Assembly: GCA_023544565.1 (NCBI GenBank)
Contig: JAMJFS010000010.1
Span: forward strand, 1-61,912
DNA length: 61,912 nucleotides
Direction of reading: 5' to 3'
From: Methanosarcinaceae archaeon
Lineage (GTDB): Archaea; Halobacteriota; Methanosarcinia; Methanosarcinales; Methanosarcinaceae
The number at the start of each line of letters is the position of its first letter. Within the stretch, counting starts at the first letter, position 1. The notes beneath the pieces were generated by a model that saw only the letters and a list, made by a program, of their open reading frames with translations, made no database searches and had not been told where the DNA came from. This document shows positions 1 to 7,298 of this stretch, in pieces. The position numbers and the translations under genes were made by a program.

Positions 1-267
1 ATAGAGAACTCTATACAAAATTTAGTTTCATTACTTACCAGTTACTATTGTTAGTAAATCTACAGAATGGAATCAACCCTGTAAATTCATTTGAGAATTA
101 CGTATAATTCAGTGTAAGGAGATGGTTAATTGTAATGATGATAGCGTTAGCTATCGATTATTTTGAATCTTTTGTCTCGATTGAACATGTTTTGGCATGA
201 GTAGAATATTTTGTTTTGTAGATTTGAGAAAGTTAAGACAATTTTACTGTATTTTTGTTGAGGGGCG
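1..267. other. upstream intergenic region
   Basis: No gene is recognised here. The window opens with a short dyad (ATAGAG, two bases, CTCTAT, positions 1-14). A second stem, GATAGC-GTTA-GCTATC, lies at 140-155. The region presumably holds the promoter of the sensor kinase that follows. No function is assigned to either dyad. Confidence 0.4.
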
Positions 268-435
268 ATGCTTATCAAATTAGAAATGGAAGTTTTGAGG
301 GGTAATTGGATATTCTCAAATAAGGGTTTTTTTCACTCAATTCACAAGGTTTTGTTCTTATCATTATTGGTCTTACTTATATTACAATTCTCAATACAAT
401 CTGTTCTTGCACAGGAAGATCTTGGGGGGCGGTAG
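268..435 (+). pseudogene. detached signal-peptide leader of the sensor kinase
   Basis: An ATG opens a 55-codon frame that ends at TAG 433-435. It encodes a basic N-terminus, a long hydrophobic run (about residues 29-46) and a signal-peptidase-like end (SVLAQED). This is a typical exported-protein start with nothing behind it. The frame fails just after a run of six G (424-429). Adding one G would fuse it to the kinase frame through a short linker (AVGVPESYWSIEG) that contains no stop. I infer that this is the original N-terminus of the kinase at 480-1334, separated by a one-base loss or a sequencing error. Confidence 0.6.
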
Positions 436-479
436 GTGTACCTGAATCTTACTGGAGTATTGAAGGAGTAGAAATTATA

Positions 480-1334
480 ATGGGTATTGTTTTTGTTCTT
501 ATTCTGATTTTGTTATTTGGCTGGCATTTTTTATCAACGCTTCATATGAATAAGTTGCTGAAAATTTCCATAATTGAGCGTAAACGGGCTGAGAAAAAAC
601 TTATTATAAATGCTGAAGAACTTAAAACAATAAATGAAAAACTCGAATCTCTTGATAGAATGAAGGATGAGTTTTTATCCAACGTAAGTCATGAACTCAA
701 AACATCTCTTGTTTCAATTGTGGGATACAGTAATGTCTTAAGTGACGGTACATTAGGTGAGCTTAATGATCGACAGAAAAAAGATATGAATATTATTAAG
801 CGCAATTCTGTCAGACTTGAACATTTGATCGATTCGATCTTGTATTTGAGTATTGAAAAGTCTGGAAGGATGCAATATATATTCAAACCTCTTCAGATCA
901 CTGATGTGATCAATAAATCTATTTTGGATATGACTCCACAGATAAAGGGTAATTCTCTTAAAATTAATAAGGATTTTTCTGATAATTTACCTCTAATTCA
1001 GGCAGATGAAAATAGAATTATGCAGGTTATGATCAATCTGATAGGTAATGCAATTAAATTTACACCATCCGGTGGAATTATGATCTCGGTACATGATGAT
1101 GGTCATTACTTGCATGTTGCGGTGAGTGATACAGGTGTTGGGGTTCCTAAAAATATAATTAGTGATTTATTTGAGAGATTCTATCAGGGCGATGCTTCTA
1201 CCAAGCGCAGATATGGGGGGACAAGATTGAGTTTGCATATCAGCAAACTTATAGTTGAAGCACACAAAGGCAGTATATGGGCTGAGAGTGAAGAAGGTGT
1301 TGGGACAACGATCCATTTTACGTTGCCTAAGTGA
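480..1334 (+). CDS. membrane-anchored sensor histidine kinase
   Basis: The 284-residue product has one membrane helix (about residues 4-22), a coiled-coil linker (33-62), a HisKA domain with phospho-acceptor His71 in SNVSHELKTSL, and a HATPase domain. The N-box includes Asn190 and the G1 box is DTGVGVP (217-223). The G2 box is odd: GGTRLSLHIS replaces the usual GGTGLGL, which may weaken ATP-lid function. The open frame continues upstream without a stop to the G-run at 424-429, so the true start is probably 268 and the gene is frameshifted. No response regulator lies beside it, so its signal and partner are unknown. It is clearly a kinase by family; whether it is active is uncertain. Confidence 0.85.
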   Translation: MGIVFVLILILLFGWHFLSTLHMNKLLKISIIERKRAEKKLIINAEELKTINEKLESLDRMKDEFLSNVSHELKTSLVSIVGYSNVLSDGTLGELNDRQKKDMNIIKRNSVRLEHLIDSILYLSIEKSGRMQYIFKPLQITDVINKSILDMTPQIKGNSLKINKDFSDNLPLIQADENRIMQVMINLIGNAIKFTPSGGIMISVHDDGHYLHVAVSDTGVGVPKNIISDLFERFYQGDASTKRRYGGTRLSLHISKLIVEAHKGSIWAESEEGVGTTIHFTLPK

Positions 1335-1393
1335 GATTGAACTCATGCGTTTATGATCTTAATTTTGTGTGTTTATTTACATGCCACAGACAT

Positions 1394-1453
1394 TCGAGAA
1401 AATCTTCGCTAACGCTCAGATTGACTCGGACTATATGCTTATAAAACATATAC
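1394..1453 (-). repeat. dispersed repeat A, copy 1
   Basis: This is the reverse-strand copy of an approximately 60-bp element that recurs at 2816, 12015, 18757 and 24413. In element orientation it starts with an AT-rich inverted repeat (TATGTTTTATAAGCATA) and continues through CGAGTCAATCTGAGCG to GAAGATTTTCTCG. It lies between the convergent kinase gene and tRNA-Leu, just beyond the tRNA 3' end. It is non-coding, and its origin (MITE remnant, RNA or terminator) is unknown. Confidence 0.8.
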
Positions 1454-1464
1454 AAAAAGAAAAT

Positions 1465-1548
1465 GCGAAGGGAGGGATTCGAACCCTCGAAAACCTGCGT
1501 TACTGGATCTTAAGTCCAGCGCCTTTGACCTGGCTGGGCTACCCTCGC
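1465..1548 (-). tRNA. tRNA-Leu (anticodon UAA)
   Basis: The reverse strand folds into a complete class II tRNA of 84 nt. The acceptor stem is GCGAGGG pairing with CCTTCGC (one G-U). The anticodon stem CTGGA/TCCAG encloses loop CTTAAGA with anticodon TAA. There is a long variable arm, and a T-arm with GGTTCGAATCC. CCA is not encoded. The long variable arm and anticodon identify leucine. No intron is apparent. Confidence 0.95.
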
Positions 1549-1639
1549 GCCTATTGTAAAACGTATCATGCGCTGTTCGAGATTTCAAATTGAGCAGGAC
1601 ACCACATAATTAAATCTAACGTACTTAAGCTTTGTTCTT

Positions 1640-1740
1640 AATTCGGTGTCAGGGCACTTTCTATCCGGGTGGCTGGCGGTTTTTGTGACGCAGATATCTG
1701 CCGCCGAAGGTGGCAGTACTTCACCTATGCGGACAAGTTG
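1640..1740. other. GC-rich structured intergenic segment
   Basis: Between tRNA-Leu and the hydrolase gene lies a GC-rich patch in an AT-rich surround. It contains a strong hairpin (CTGCCGCC, GAA loop, GGTGGCAG, about 1698-1716) and a possible outer pairing of TCCG with CGGA (1664-1667 with 1730-1733). A short frame from GTG 1669 would encode about 31 residues, ending just before the next gene, but matches nothing I know. It could be a small RNA, a leader structure or a decayed repeat. Confidence 0.35.
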
Positions 1741-1776
1741 AAAAACTTAAATTACTATTGGGAATAATGGAATTTC

Positions 1777-2544
1777 ATGAAAATAACATTTCTCGGAACA
1801 GGTGTTGCAATTCCGCAACCTGAAAGGGTGCAGTCAGGTATGATAATTGAGATCGACTCAAAGCCGATCCTGTTCGACTGTGGCGGTGGCGTATTGAACC
1901 GCATATTCGAAAGCAGTTACAACCACACAGATATTGATACGATCGTGCTTTCTCATCTGCATCTCGACCATGTGGCAGATGTCCTATGCCTCATCAAAGC
2001 CAATTGGCTCTGTGACAGGACCGATGTTACAATATATGGGCTGAAAGGTACACAGCAGTGGATATCGAGTTTACTTGGAATATATGATTATATGCAGGGC
2101 AAAGTGAACATCAATGTAACAGAGGTCGCTGCCGGTGAAGTGTTCACGCCGGATGGTGTCAATTGTAGTATCACCTGCGCATCAGGTGTACACAGCGTAC
2201 CTTCACTTGGTTACAGGATCGAGTCTGGTGGCGCAACAGTGGTGTACTCCGGGGATACAGAACCATGCAATCCTATCATGGGTCTGTGCAGCTATGTTGA
2301 TGTCGATGTCTTGGTACATGAATGCTCATTCCCGATCGGGTTCGAGGTCACAAATCATACCACGCCTGATATGCTGGCTGGCTATATTGGAGAGCACTGT
2401 CGGGAGATTAATATTGACAGGCTTTATTTGACACATCTTTATCCTCATATGCAGGGGCATGAAAGGGAATCGGTTAAACTCCTTCAACAGTACTTCAAGG
2501 GGGGAGCGCGGCTCGCCTCTGATCTGCTGGAGATCGAAGTATAA
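1777..2544 (+). CDS. MBL-fold metallohydrolase, RNase Z-like
   Basis: The 255-residue protein belongs to the metallo-beta-lactamase fold. The zinc motif is HLHLDH (residues 60-65), and the family's conserved strand and later metal ligands appear at SGDTEP and LTHLYPH. The start matches the usual MKITFLGTG opening of the RNase Z/ElaC branch. Archaeal members of this branch include tRNA 3'-end endonucleases and other phosphodiesterases. Its position between two tRNA genes is suggestive, but it is shorter than canonical RNase Z (about 300 residues) and I see no clear exosite arm. I therefore call it an RNase Z-like hydrolase rather than a proven tRNase. Confidence 0.85.
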   Translation: MKITFLGTGVAIPQPERVQSGMIIEIDSKPILFDCGGGVLNRIFESSYNHTDIDTIVLSHLHLDHVADVLCLIKANWLCDRTDVTIYGLKGTQQWISSLLGIYDYMQGKVNINVTEVAAGEVFTPDGVNCSITCASGVHSVPSLGYRIESGGATVVYSGDTEPCNPIMGLCSYVDVDVLVHECSFPIGFEVTNHTTPDMLAGYIGEHCREINIDRLYLTHLYPHMQGHERESVKLLQQYFKGGARLASDLLEIEV

Positions 2545-2619
2545 AGTGAAAAATGGGAGTCGAATTGGTCAAGTTTACTCTAAGTAAATTGAGTATTGGT
2601 GGGGATTTAATTGGTGAGG

Positions 2620-2640
2620 GGAAGGCGCCGCTTGCAGCGG
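2620..2640 (+). repeat. palindromic repeat B
   Basis: This 21-bp GC-rich element (GGAAGGCGCCGCTTGCAGCGG) has an internal CCGCTTGCAGCGG palindrome and is followed by an ATTG...CTCGG tail. Related copies occur at 2979, 17666, 24522 and 29897 on the plus strand, and at 15708, 17552 and 29770 on the minus strand. Its function is unknown. Confidence 0.6.
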
Positions 2641-2815
2641 ATTGGTCACTCGGTGTTAAAGCAATTGCTTTTTTTTTAACTGGTGCAGCGTTGTTGTGCA
2701 GAATGTTTAATGGGTGTATGATAAAAACTATTCTACAACCCGCGCATGCGCGGCGTTGCCCTACATACACATAGAGTTTTCAATTGCTTCCAACGCATTC
2801 CACCGTTTTCTTGTA

Positions 2816-2935
2816 GTATATGTTTTATAAATATATAGTTCGAGTAAATCTGAGTGTAGCGAGGATTTTCTCGTTGTATATAATCTATAAGATTATGTAG
2901 TCCAGGTCAATGCGAACGAAGTGAACATTTTCTTG
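2816..2935 (+). repeat. dispersed repeat A, copy 2 plus degenerate tandem copy
   Basis: The first unit (2816-2873) closely matches the other A copies, with the AT-rich dyad followed by the CGAGTAAATCTGAG core and GATTTTCTCG end. A diverged second unit follows at about 2884-2935; it keeps the order TATAAGATTATGTAG, CAGGTCAATG and ATTTTCTTG. The downstream B copy at 2979 makes this a composite A-A-B arrangement, like the A-B pair at 24413-24551. Confidence 0.7.
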
Positions 2936-2978
2936 CACATTTTTGCTGACGATTTCGATTATTTAATATTGTATGTAT

Positions 2979-3000
2979 GGAACGTGCCGCTCGCGGGCGG
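2979..3000 (+). repeat. palindromic repeat B
   Basis: GGAACGTGCCGC followed by TCGCGGGCGG forms a GC-rich stem. With the copy at 17666 it forms a subtype that also shares a downstream GTTTTTAG tail, unlike the ATTGACTCGG tail of the copies at 24522 and 29897. Confidence 0.55.
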
Positions 3001-3120
3001 TCGCATTGTTTTTAGTTTCAAATCGAACTATTCCATTTGCACAGTCATTTTAAAATAGATATATAAATACAAGCAATTTAACAAATGTGGTTTAAAATAT
3101 ATCTTAAAAAATCATTTGGT

Positions 3121-3192
3121 AGCCCGGTACGGATTCGAACCGTAGTTGCAGGATCCAGAGTCCCGCATGATTGACCACTACACTACCGGGCT
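3121..3192 (-). tRNA. tRNA-Gln (anticodon CUG)
   Basis: The reverse strand forms a complete 72-nt cloverleaf. The acceptor stem AGCCCGG pairs with CCGGGCT. The anticodon loop is CTCTGGA, giving anticodon CTG. The T-arm reads CGGTTCGAATCCG. CCA is not encoded. The sequence closely resembles archaeal tRNA-Gln. A PF-type regulator gene lies upstream on the same strand. Confidence 0.95.
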
Positions 3193-3258
3193 GCTACGAA
3201 TGCATCACCTTAATTGAAAAAGTAGCATATTAATCCATCGGTTGATGCGTAATAATCG

Positions 3259-3660
3259 TTACAAGTTGTCAGGATTTTCTTCCAAAACAACTGACCACCA
3301 CCATTTTGCCATGTCTATGAGGTCTTTACTGAATTGGCCGGATAACCGGTATTCTCGGTTTTTGTTACTGATCAGTCCTGCGCCCAGAAGTTTATTTCGC
3401 ATTGAATAAAAAGATGCGCGTCCGATGTCGAGTTCTTCAAGGATTGACTCCCATTCATTTGTCTTGATCGGATTGCCTATTTTCTGTCGATCTTCAACCA
3501 TTGTAAGAAATTTCTGTCCACGTACGGCAGTTGTGTCTTCTTGGAACAATCGGCGCATAAAACTGTAAAAAGGGTCTTTAGAGTGCGTTATACGTGCATT
3601 TGAATCGGAACGTATTACAATAGTAGTAGCAGTTCTAGGTGCGTCCTTAACAAGTGCCAT
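3259..3660 (-). CDS. putative winged-helix DNA-binding protein
   Basis: The protein has 133 residues and no family I can name with certainty. Residues about 60-110 look like a winged-helix fold: the run around [22 protein letters not shown] resembles a recognition helix followed by a wing (NREYRLSG). The C-terminus is acidic after a tryptophan triplet (WWW). It lies 23 bp downstream of a DUF2551 gene on the same strand and may be co-transcribed with it. The basic N-terminus and HTH-like core suggest transcriptional regulation; this is inference only. Confidence 0.6.
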   Translation of the reverse strand: MALVKDAPRTATTIVIRSDSNARITHSKDPFYSFMRRLFQEDTTAVRGQKFLTMVEDRQKIGNPIKTNEWESILEELDIGRASFYSMRNKLLGAGLISNKNREYRLSGQFSKDLIDMAKWWWSVVLEENPDNL

Positions 3661-3683
3661 TTATCTCAAACTCGTAGCAATAA

Positions 3684-4007
3684 TCAGGTAGTAATGGCTG
3701 TGGGACTTGAATTAAGTACCGCTTTGATCATATCGACATAATCTTCTCTTATGGAATATACGATTGGTGTCTTGTATGATTCCTTATGTGCTCTTAGTAT
3801 TCCAAGTTTGGAATGTATATATCCAATCATGGATGCTACTGCACTTCGGCTAATGTCACGCTTTTTTGCAAGGGTTTCGTATATGGTGTCAACTGTAGCT
3901 TCTTTTAATTTCAAAAAAACAGATAGAATTTGGCTACGAACTCCATTTGCATCAAGTTCAATGAACTTTTCTAAACGTCGTTTTATTTTAGATCGGATTG
4001 AACTCAC
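3684..4007 (-). CDS. DUF2551 family protein
   Basis: This protein of about 107 residues matches the methanogen-specific DUF2551 pattern: a basic start (SKIKRRLEKF), a helical region, the AVASMIGYIHSKLGILRAHK core and YSIRED near the C-terminus. The core has a winged-helix look, so a regulatory role is plausible but unproven. I chose the GTG at 4007 because GGAGGT lies seven bases upstream; a frame extending to 4028 would place that ribosome site inside the gene. It heads a probable two-gene unit with the next minus-strand gene. Confidence 0.75.
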   Translation of the reverse strand: MSSIRSKIKRRLEKFIELDANGVRSQILSVFLKLKEATVDTIYETLAKKRDISRSAVASMIGYIHSKLGILRAHKESYKTPIVYSIREDYVDMIKAVLNSSPTAITT

Positions 4008-4194
4008 GAGTATACCTCCGTAATTCAATCTCTAATTTGTTCAAAGAAGTATATATAGATTTGTAAAATAATTATCGATGATGGTCTGAATTATATTATT
4101 TTATCTAATCCTCACTTTTCGACATCAATATAACCTATTACACAATTGTGGTATATTGGAAAGTATATTGTATGCAAACACATTGGTGAAATAT

Positions 4195-4692
4195 ATGAGT
4201 TATGGATATGATCCAGAAAATAACATTTTGTACATAGGTGCAGATCAGGTCCCTGCATATGATATTGAATCAAATGAAATGGGGGCTTGTAGTGCATGTG
4301 GTGCAAGTTTGTTAAGTATCAGTTATCACTCATTTGGTGACAAATTGATAATTGTTGATAAATGTCCTGGTTGTAATTCGATCTATGCAGATATTTATAA
4401 TAATGATTGGACCTGGTTGGATGGGATTGCTATCTCTCACTTTTTTTCTGAAAAAGATCAAGCGGGTAATGATAGCAGTGGCACTATGGAAGAAGGGTCG
4501 GATGTCAGTAAAAGTCTCAAATTATTAAACAGCATTCCTATGAATCAATTGCAAACAATATTCTCTCCTGCAGAGATCAATGCCATGTTTGCTCGTGCAA
4601 AAGGTGATGAATGTGTACGTCAGTATCTTTATAATGCTCGCAAAAAATATGGCTCATTTGATGATGTTTTTGGAATAACTATTGATGTGTGA
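4195..4692 (+). CDS. zinc-ribbon protein of unknown function
   Basis: The product has about 165 residues. An N-terminal segment (SYGYDPENN) is followed by two Cys pairs, CSACG and CPGCN, separated by about 30 residues, which is a zinc-ribbon arrangement. The C-terminal half is helical and polar, without a recognisable motif. I prefer ATG 4195, preceded by GGTGA, over an in-frame ATG at 4156. It is transcribed divergently from the DUF2551 gene. After it the sequence becomes extremely AT-rich for 1.4 kb. The two Cys pairs suggest nucleic-acid or metal binding; no function can be assigned. Confidence 0.6.
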   Translation: MSYGYDPENNILYIGADQVPAYDIESNEMGACSACGASLLSISYHSFGDKLIIVDKCPGCNSIYADIYNNDWTWLDGIAISHFFSEKDQAGNDSSGTMEEGSDVSKSLKLLNSIPMNQLQTIFSPAEINAMFARAKGDECVRQYLYNARKKYGSFDDVFGITIDV

Positions 4693-6100
4693 TTTTTTTT
4701 CAGATGGAATGGGAAATTTTCGCGATTACTCATTTATACAATTCTTATATTGTAAAATTAAACAATTTTCACACAGTTGCATCTATTCATCGCTGTTAAT
4801 ATATTGTATATTAAATTAAAATAATCGTATAATTTTTACTTTATATTATATATTAAATTAACATTTTATAATAAAATATACTTAATTAATTGTAATTATA
4901 TATTATTACATAAACATGATTGTAATTATATCGCGGATAGATTATAATTAGTAATTATATAAAATTACATGTAAATATGTTTAATTTTATATTACAAATT
5001 TAATATATATTAAATAAATAAAGTATGGTTTATAAAAATGCAACTGTGCACTTACGAAAATTAATACATAAGTACTATATATGTTATAAAATTATTTTAG
5101 AAGTATTGTGAATTATAGTGCTTTGGTCACAAACCAGAGGTATTTTAATGACAATGTTAATAAATAATTACTAGTAGTAATATATATGTGCAGAGTATGC
5201 TTCATTTTGGCAATTCTGATCACAAGTGGCAATCCAGCAATAGTATTCGCATAGTATATGTGTATAAATTGTACAATCTCGAATTTGCAGTGTTTGACTG
5301 GACTCATCAATTACAATGTATATAGGAATATGCATTTCATGACCTATAACCCCCTTATTATGTGTAAAAAACAGAGTCTAATGAGATACTCATAACACGT
5401 AACATAATGGTGCATATAGTTTATAAGAATATATTGTCAAAGAAATGGTCATAAATGTCAAAATTTACCTATGTGTCCTTTGTATAATTATGGATGCATA
5501 GTATAGACTAAACGTGTCAAATAAGTAAATATAAATATAGTCTTATATTAACAAACATTATATAAGTTTATACTCTTCCTCATAAAAAAACACGATATAT
5601 CAAATTTCATAATTTTATATTTATTGCATTATAATATTACTTTGCACTGCATTTTTATAACGTACAATTTACTTTAATTAAGTGTTTCTTTGCTAAATAC
5701 ATGTTGTATAATATATATATATTATATGAAAATAAACGTATATACTTTATAATATATGTTTTAAATTATGCTATACACTTTTATATATATTATATTATCT
5801 AATTCTACAATTGCATTTTTATAAACATGCTATTATATTCTGTGTATTATACAATTTGAAATTAATTCAACACACATTTAAAATAAAATAATAAATATTC
5901 GATAAAAAATAAATAATAAAATTTAATAATAATATCAAAAAAATATTGACAAAAAATATAGGAACTATTATTAAGCGTGTGATCAATTGGTGAAACCGAA
6001 CATGAGATTTTTATCTGATGTTTGTGCATATATTTATTTGACAATTTTGCCTTATAGGGTACAAAAACATCTATTACTTATTGAAAAAAAGGCGGTTTCT
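4693..6100. other. extremely AT-rich gene desert
   Basis: Almost 1.4 kb holds no convincing coding region. Composition is visibly over 75-80 % A+T, far above the flanking genes, with many short runs such as TTAATTAATTGTAATTATAT. Open frames are short, cysteine- and isoleucine-rich by composition, and unlike proteins. No tRNA, CRISPR or transposase is visible, and no clear origin-binding repeats were found. It may be a decayed insertion, a chromatin-related region or a long regulatory tract. Confidence 0.5.
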
Positions 6101-7222
6101 ATGGATACTGATAAGATATTATTATACTCATCTGTTTTTGTAATGATGGGTCTATCCGATGCAGCTATTCCAGTCTTGCCGGAGCTTGCAGCAGCTAACC
6201 ATGTATACTATGGTCCAATTGCATCGAGTTTACTTTTTTCCTCATATTTTTTAGGAGCACTTATCACAATGCTTCCTTTTGGGATATTAGCTGATAGGTA
6301 CGGTAACACTAGATTCATATTTTTAGGATTATTTCTGACTGTAATGTCGGGATTGCTGATAATGATATCAAATGACCTGTGGATACTTTCGATCGCACGA
6401 TTTATTGAGGGTTCGGCATGTGGCGCATTTTTTCCGGCAGCATTTTCAATGCTTTCCAATTTAAATAACAGAAACCGCTGCATGGGCGAGTTCACTTTTC
6501 TACTGAACGCTGGACTTGCATCAGGTGTGGCCATATCAGGATATCTGGCAAAGACCGACATCAAAAGTGGAATATTGATCTTCACGATCGCTTCAGGTAT
6601 TGTATTGATACTGGCTTTGCCTAAATTGATGCACTCAAAACCATTGATTACCAAAAAGCCTCACAAAAATATCATTGAAGATATCTCGATCGAAGTCAAA
6701 AAAACAATTTCAACATTGTTTGATAATCGTTTTATCAGTGTCTGGATACTTTCGTTTGTTCTATTCGGATCGACCGGTATCCTGGTAGCCTATTATCCGG
6801 ATTACAGCATGGGTGTATTGACAAAAGCAGAACTTGGTGCTGCTATAGCCGGCTTATACGTAACTGCAATGTTTGCATCCCTCATAGTGGGTAGAACATT
6901 GATAAGGTATGATACTATGATACGCGCCGGAATGATAATTTCCTCAATTGGAGCTTTACTTGCGATACATCATCCCATGTCAGGATTTATAATTCTTGGC
7001 GCAGGTTCAGGTATTGCAATGGTCGGATTGCCTATTGCAGCATCTCACATGGATACAGACCGTGGTCTTGCAATGGGTTTGTTTAATACCTGCACATATG
7101 GTGGTCTTGCACTTGCACCGCTTATTGCAGGCTTATTCATAGGTCGATTTAGTTTTGAATTGATCTTTTTTGTAAGCGCACTGATCTTGGGCGCATCAAT
7201 ATTATTACGAAAAAATGGATAA
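6101..7222 (+). CDS. MFS transporter
   Basis: About 373 residues with roughly 12 hydrophobic segments identify a major facilitator superfamily permease. The loop between helices 2 and 3 carries the family signature in GILADRYGNTRF, and a central hydrophilic loop follows helix 6. I chose ATG 6101 (MDTDKILLY) because the first membrane helix starts right after it and a purine-rich stretch (AAGGCGG) precedes it; a frame open back to 5987 would add a poorly conserved extension. The substrate is unknown. The gene stands alone downstream of the AT-rich region. Confidence 0.8.
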   Translation: MDTDKILLYSSVFVMMGLSDAAIPVLPELAAANHVYYGPIASSLLFSSYFLGALITMLPFGILADRYGNTRFIFLGLFLTVMSGLLIMISNDLWILSIARFIEGSACGAFFPAAFSMLSNLNNRNRCMGEFTFLLNAGLASGVAISGYLAKTDIKSGILIFTIASGIVLILALPKLMHSKPLITKKPHKNIIEDISIEVKKTISTLFDNRFISVWILSFVLFGSTGILVAYYPDYSMGVLTKAELGAAIAGLYVTAMFASLIVGRTLIRYDTMIRAGMIISSIGALLAIHHPMSGFIILGAGSGIAMVGLPIAASHMDTDRGLAMGLFNTCTYGGLALAPLIAGLFIGRFSFELIFFVSALILGASILLRKNG

Positions 7223-7298
7223 TATTTTGATTTGGTGCCACATCGATGGCTGATAATTTTTTTAGATATTCGAGTTTACATCCTATTTATGTACAAAT

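Larger units (their letters stand above)
2545..3120. other. repeat-rich intergenic region
   Basis: No convincing gene is present. The region holds four repeat elements: a palindromic B copy at 2620-2640, repeat A copy 2 at 2816-2873, a degenerate second A copy directly behind it (about 2884-2935), and another B copy at 2979-3000. Short frames through the region do not resemble proteins. It looks like a site that has accumulated short insertion elements. Confidence 0.55.

Noticed and set aside
4693-6100. Replication origin in the AT-rich tract
   Set aside because: No Cdc6/Orc1 gene is nearby and no repeated origin-recognition boxes could be found; high A+T alone is not sufficient.
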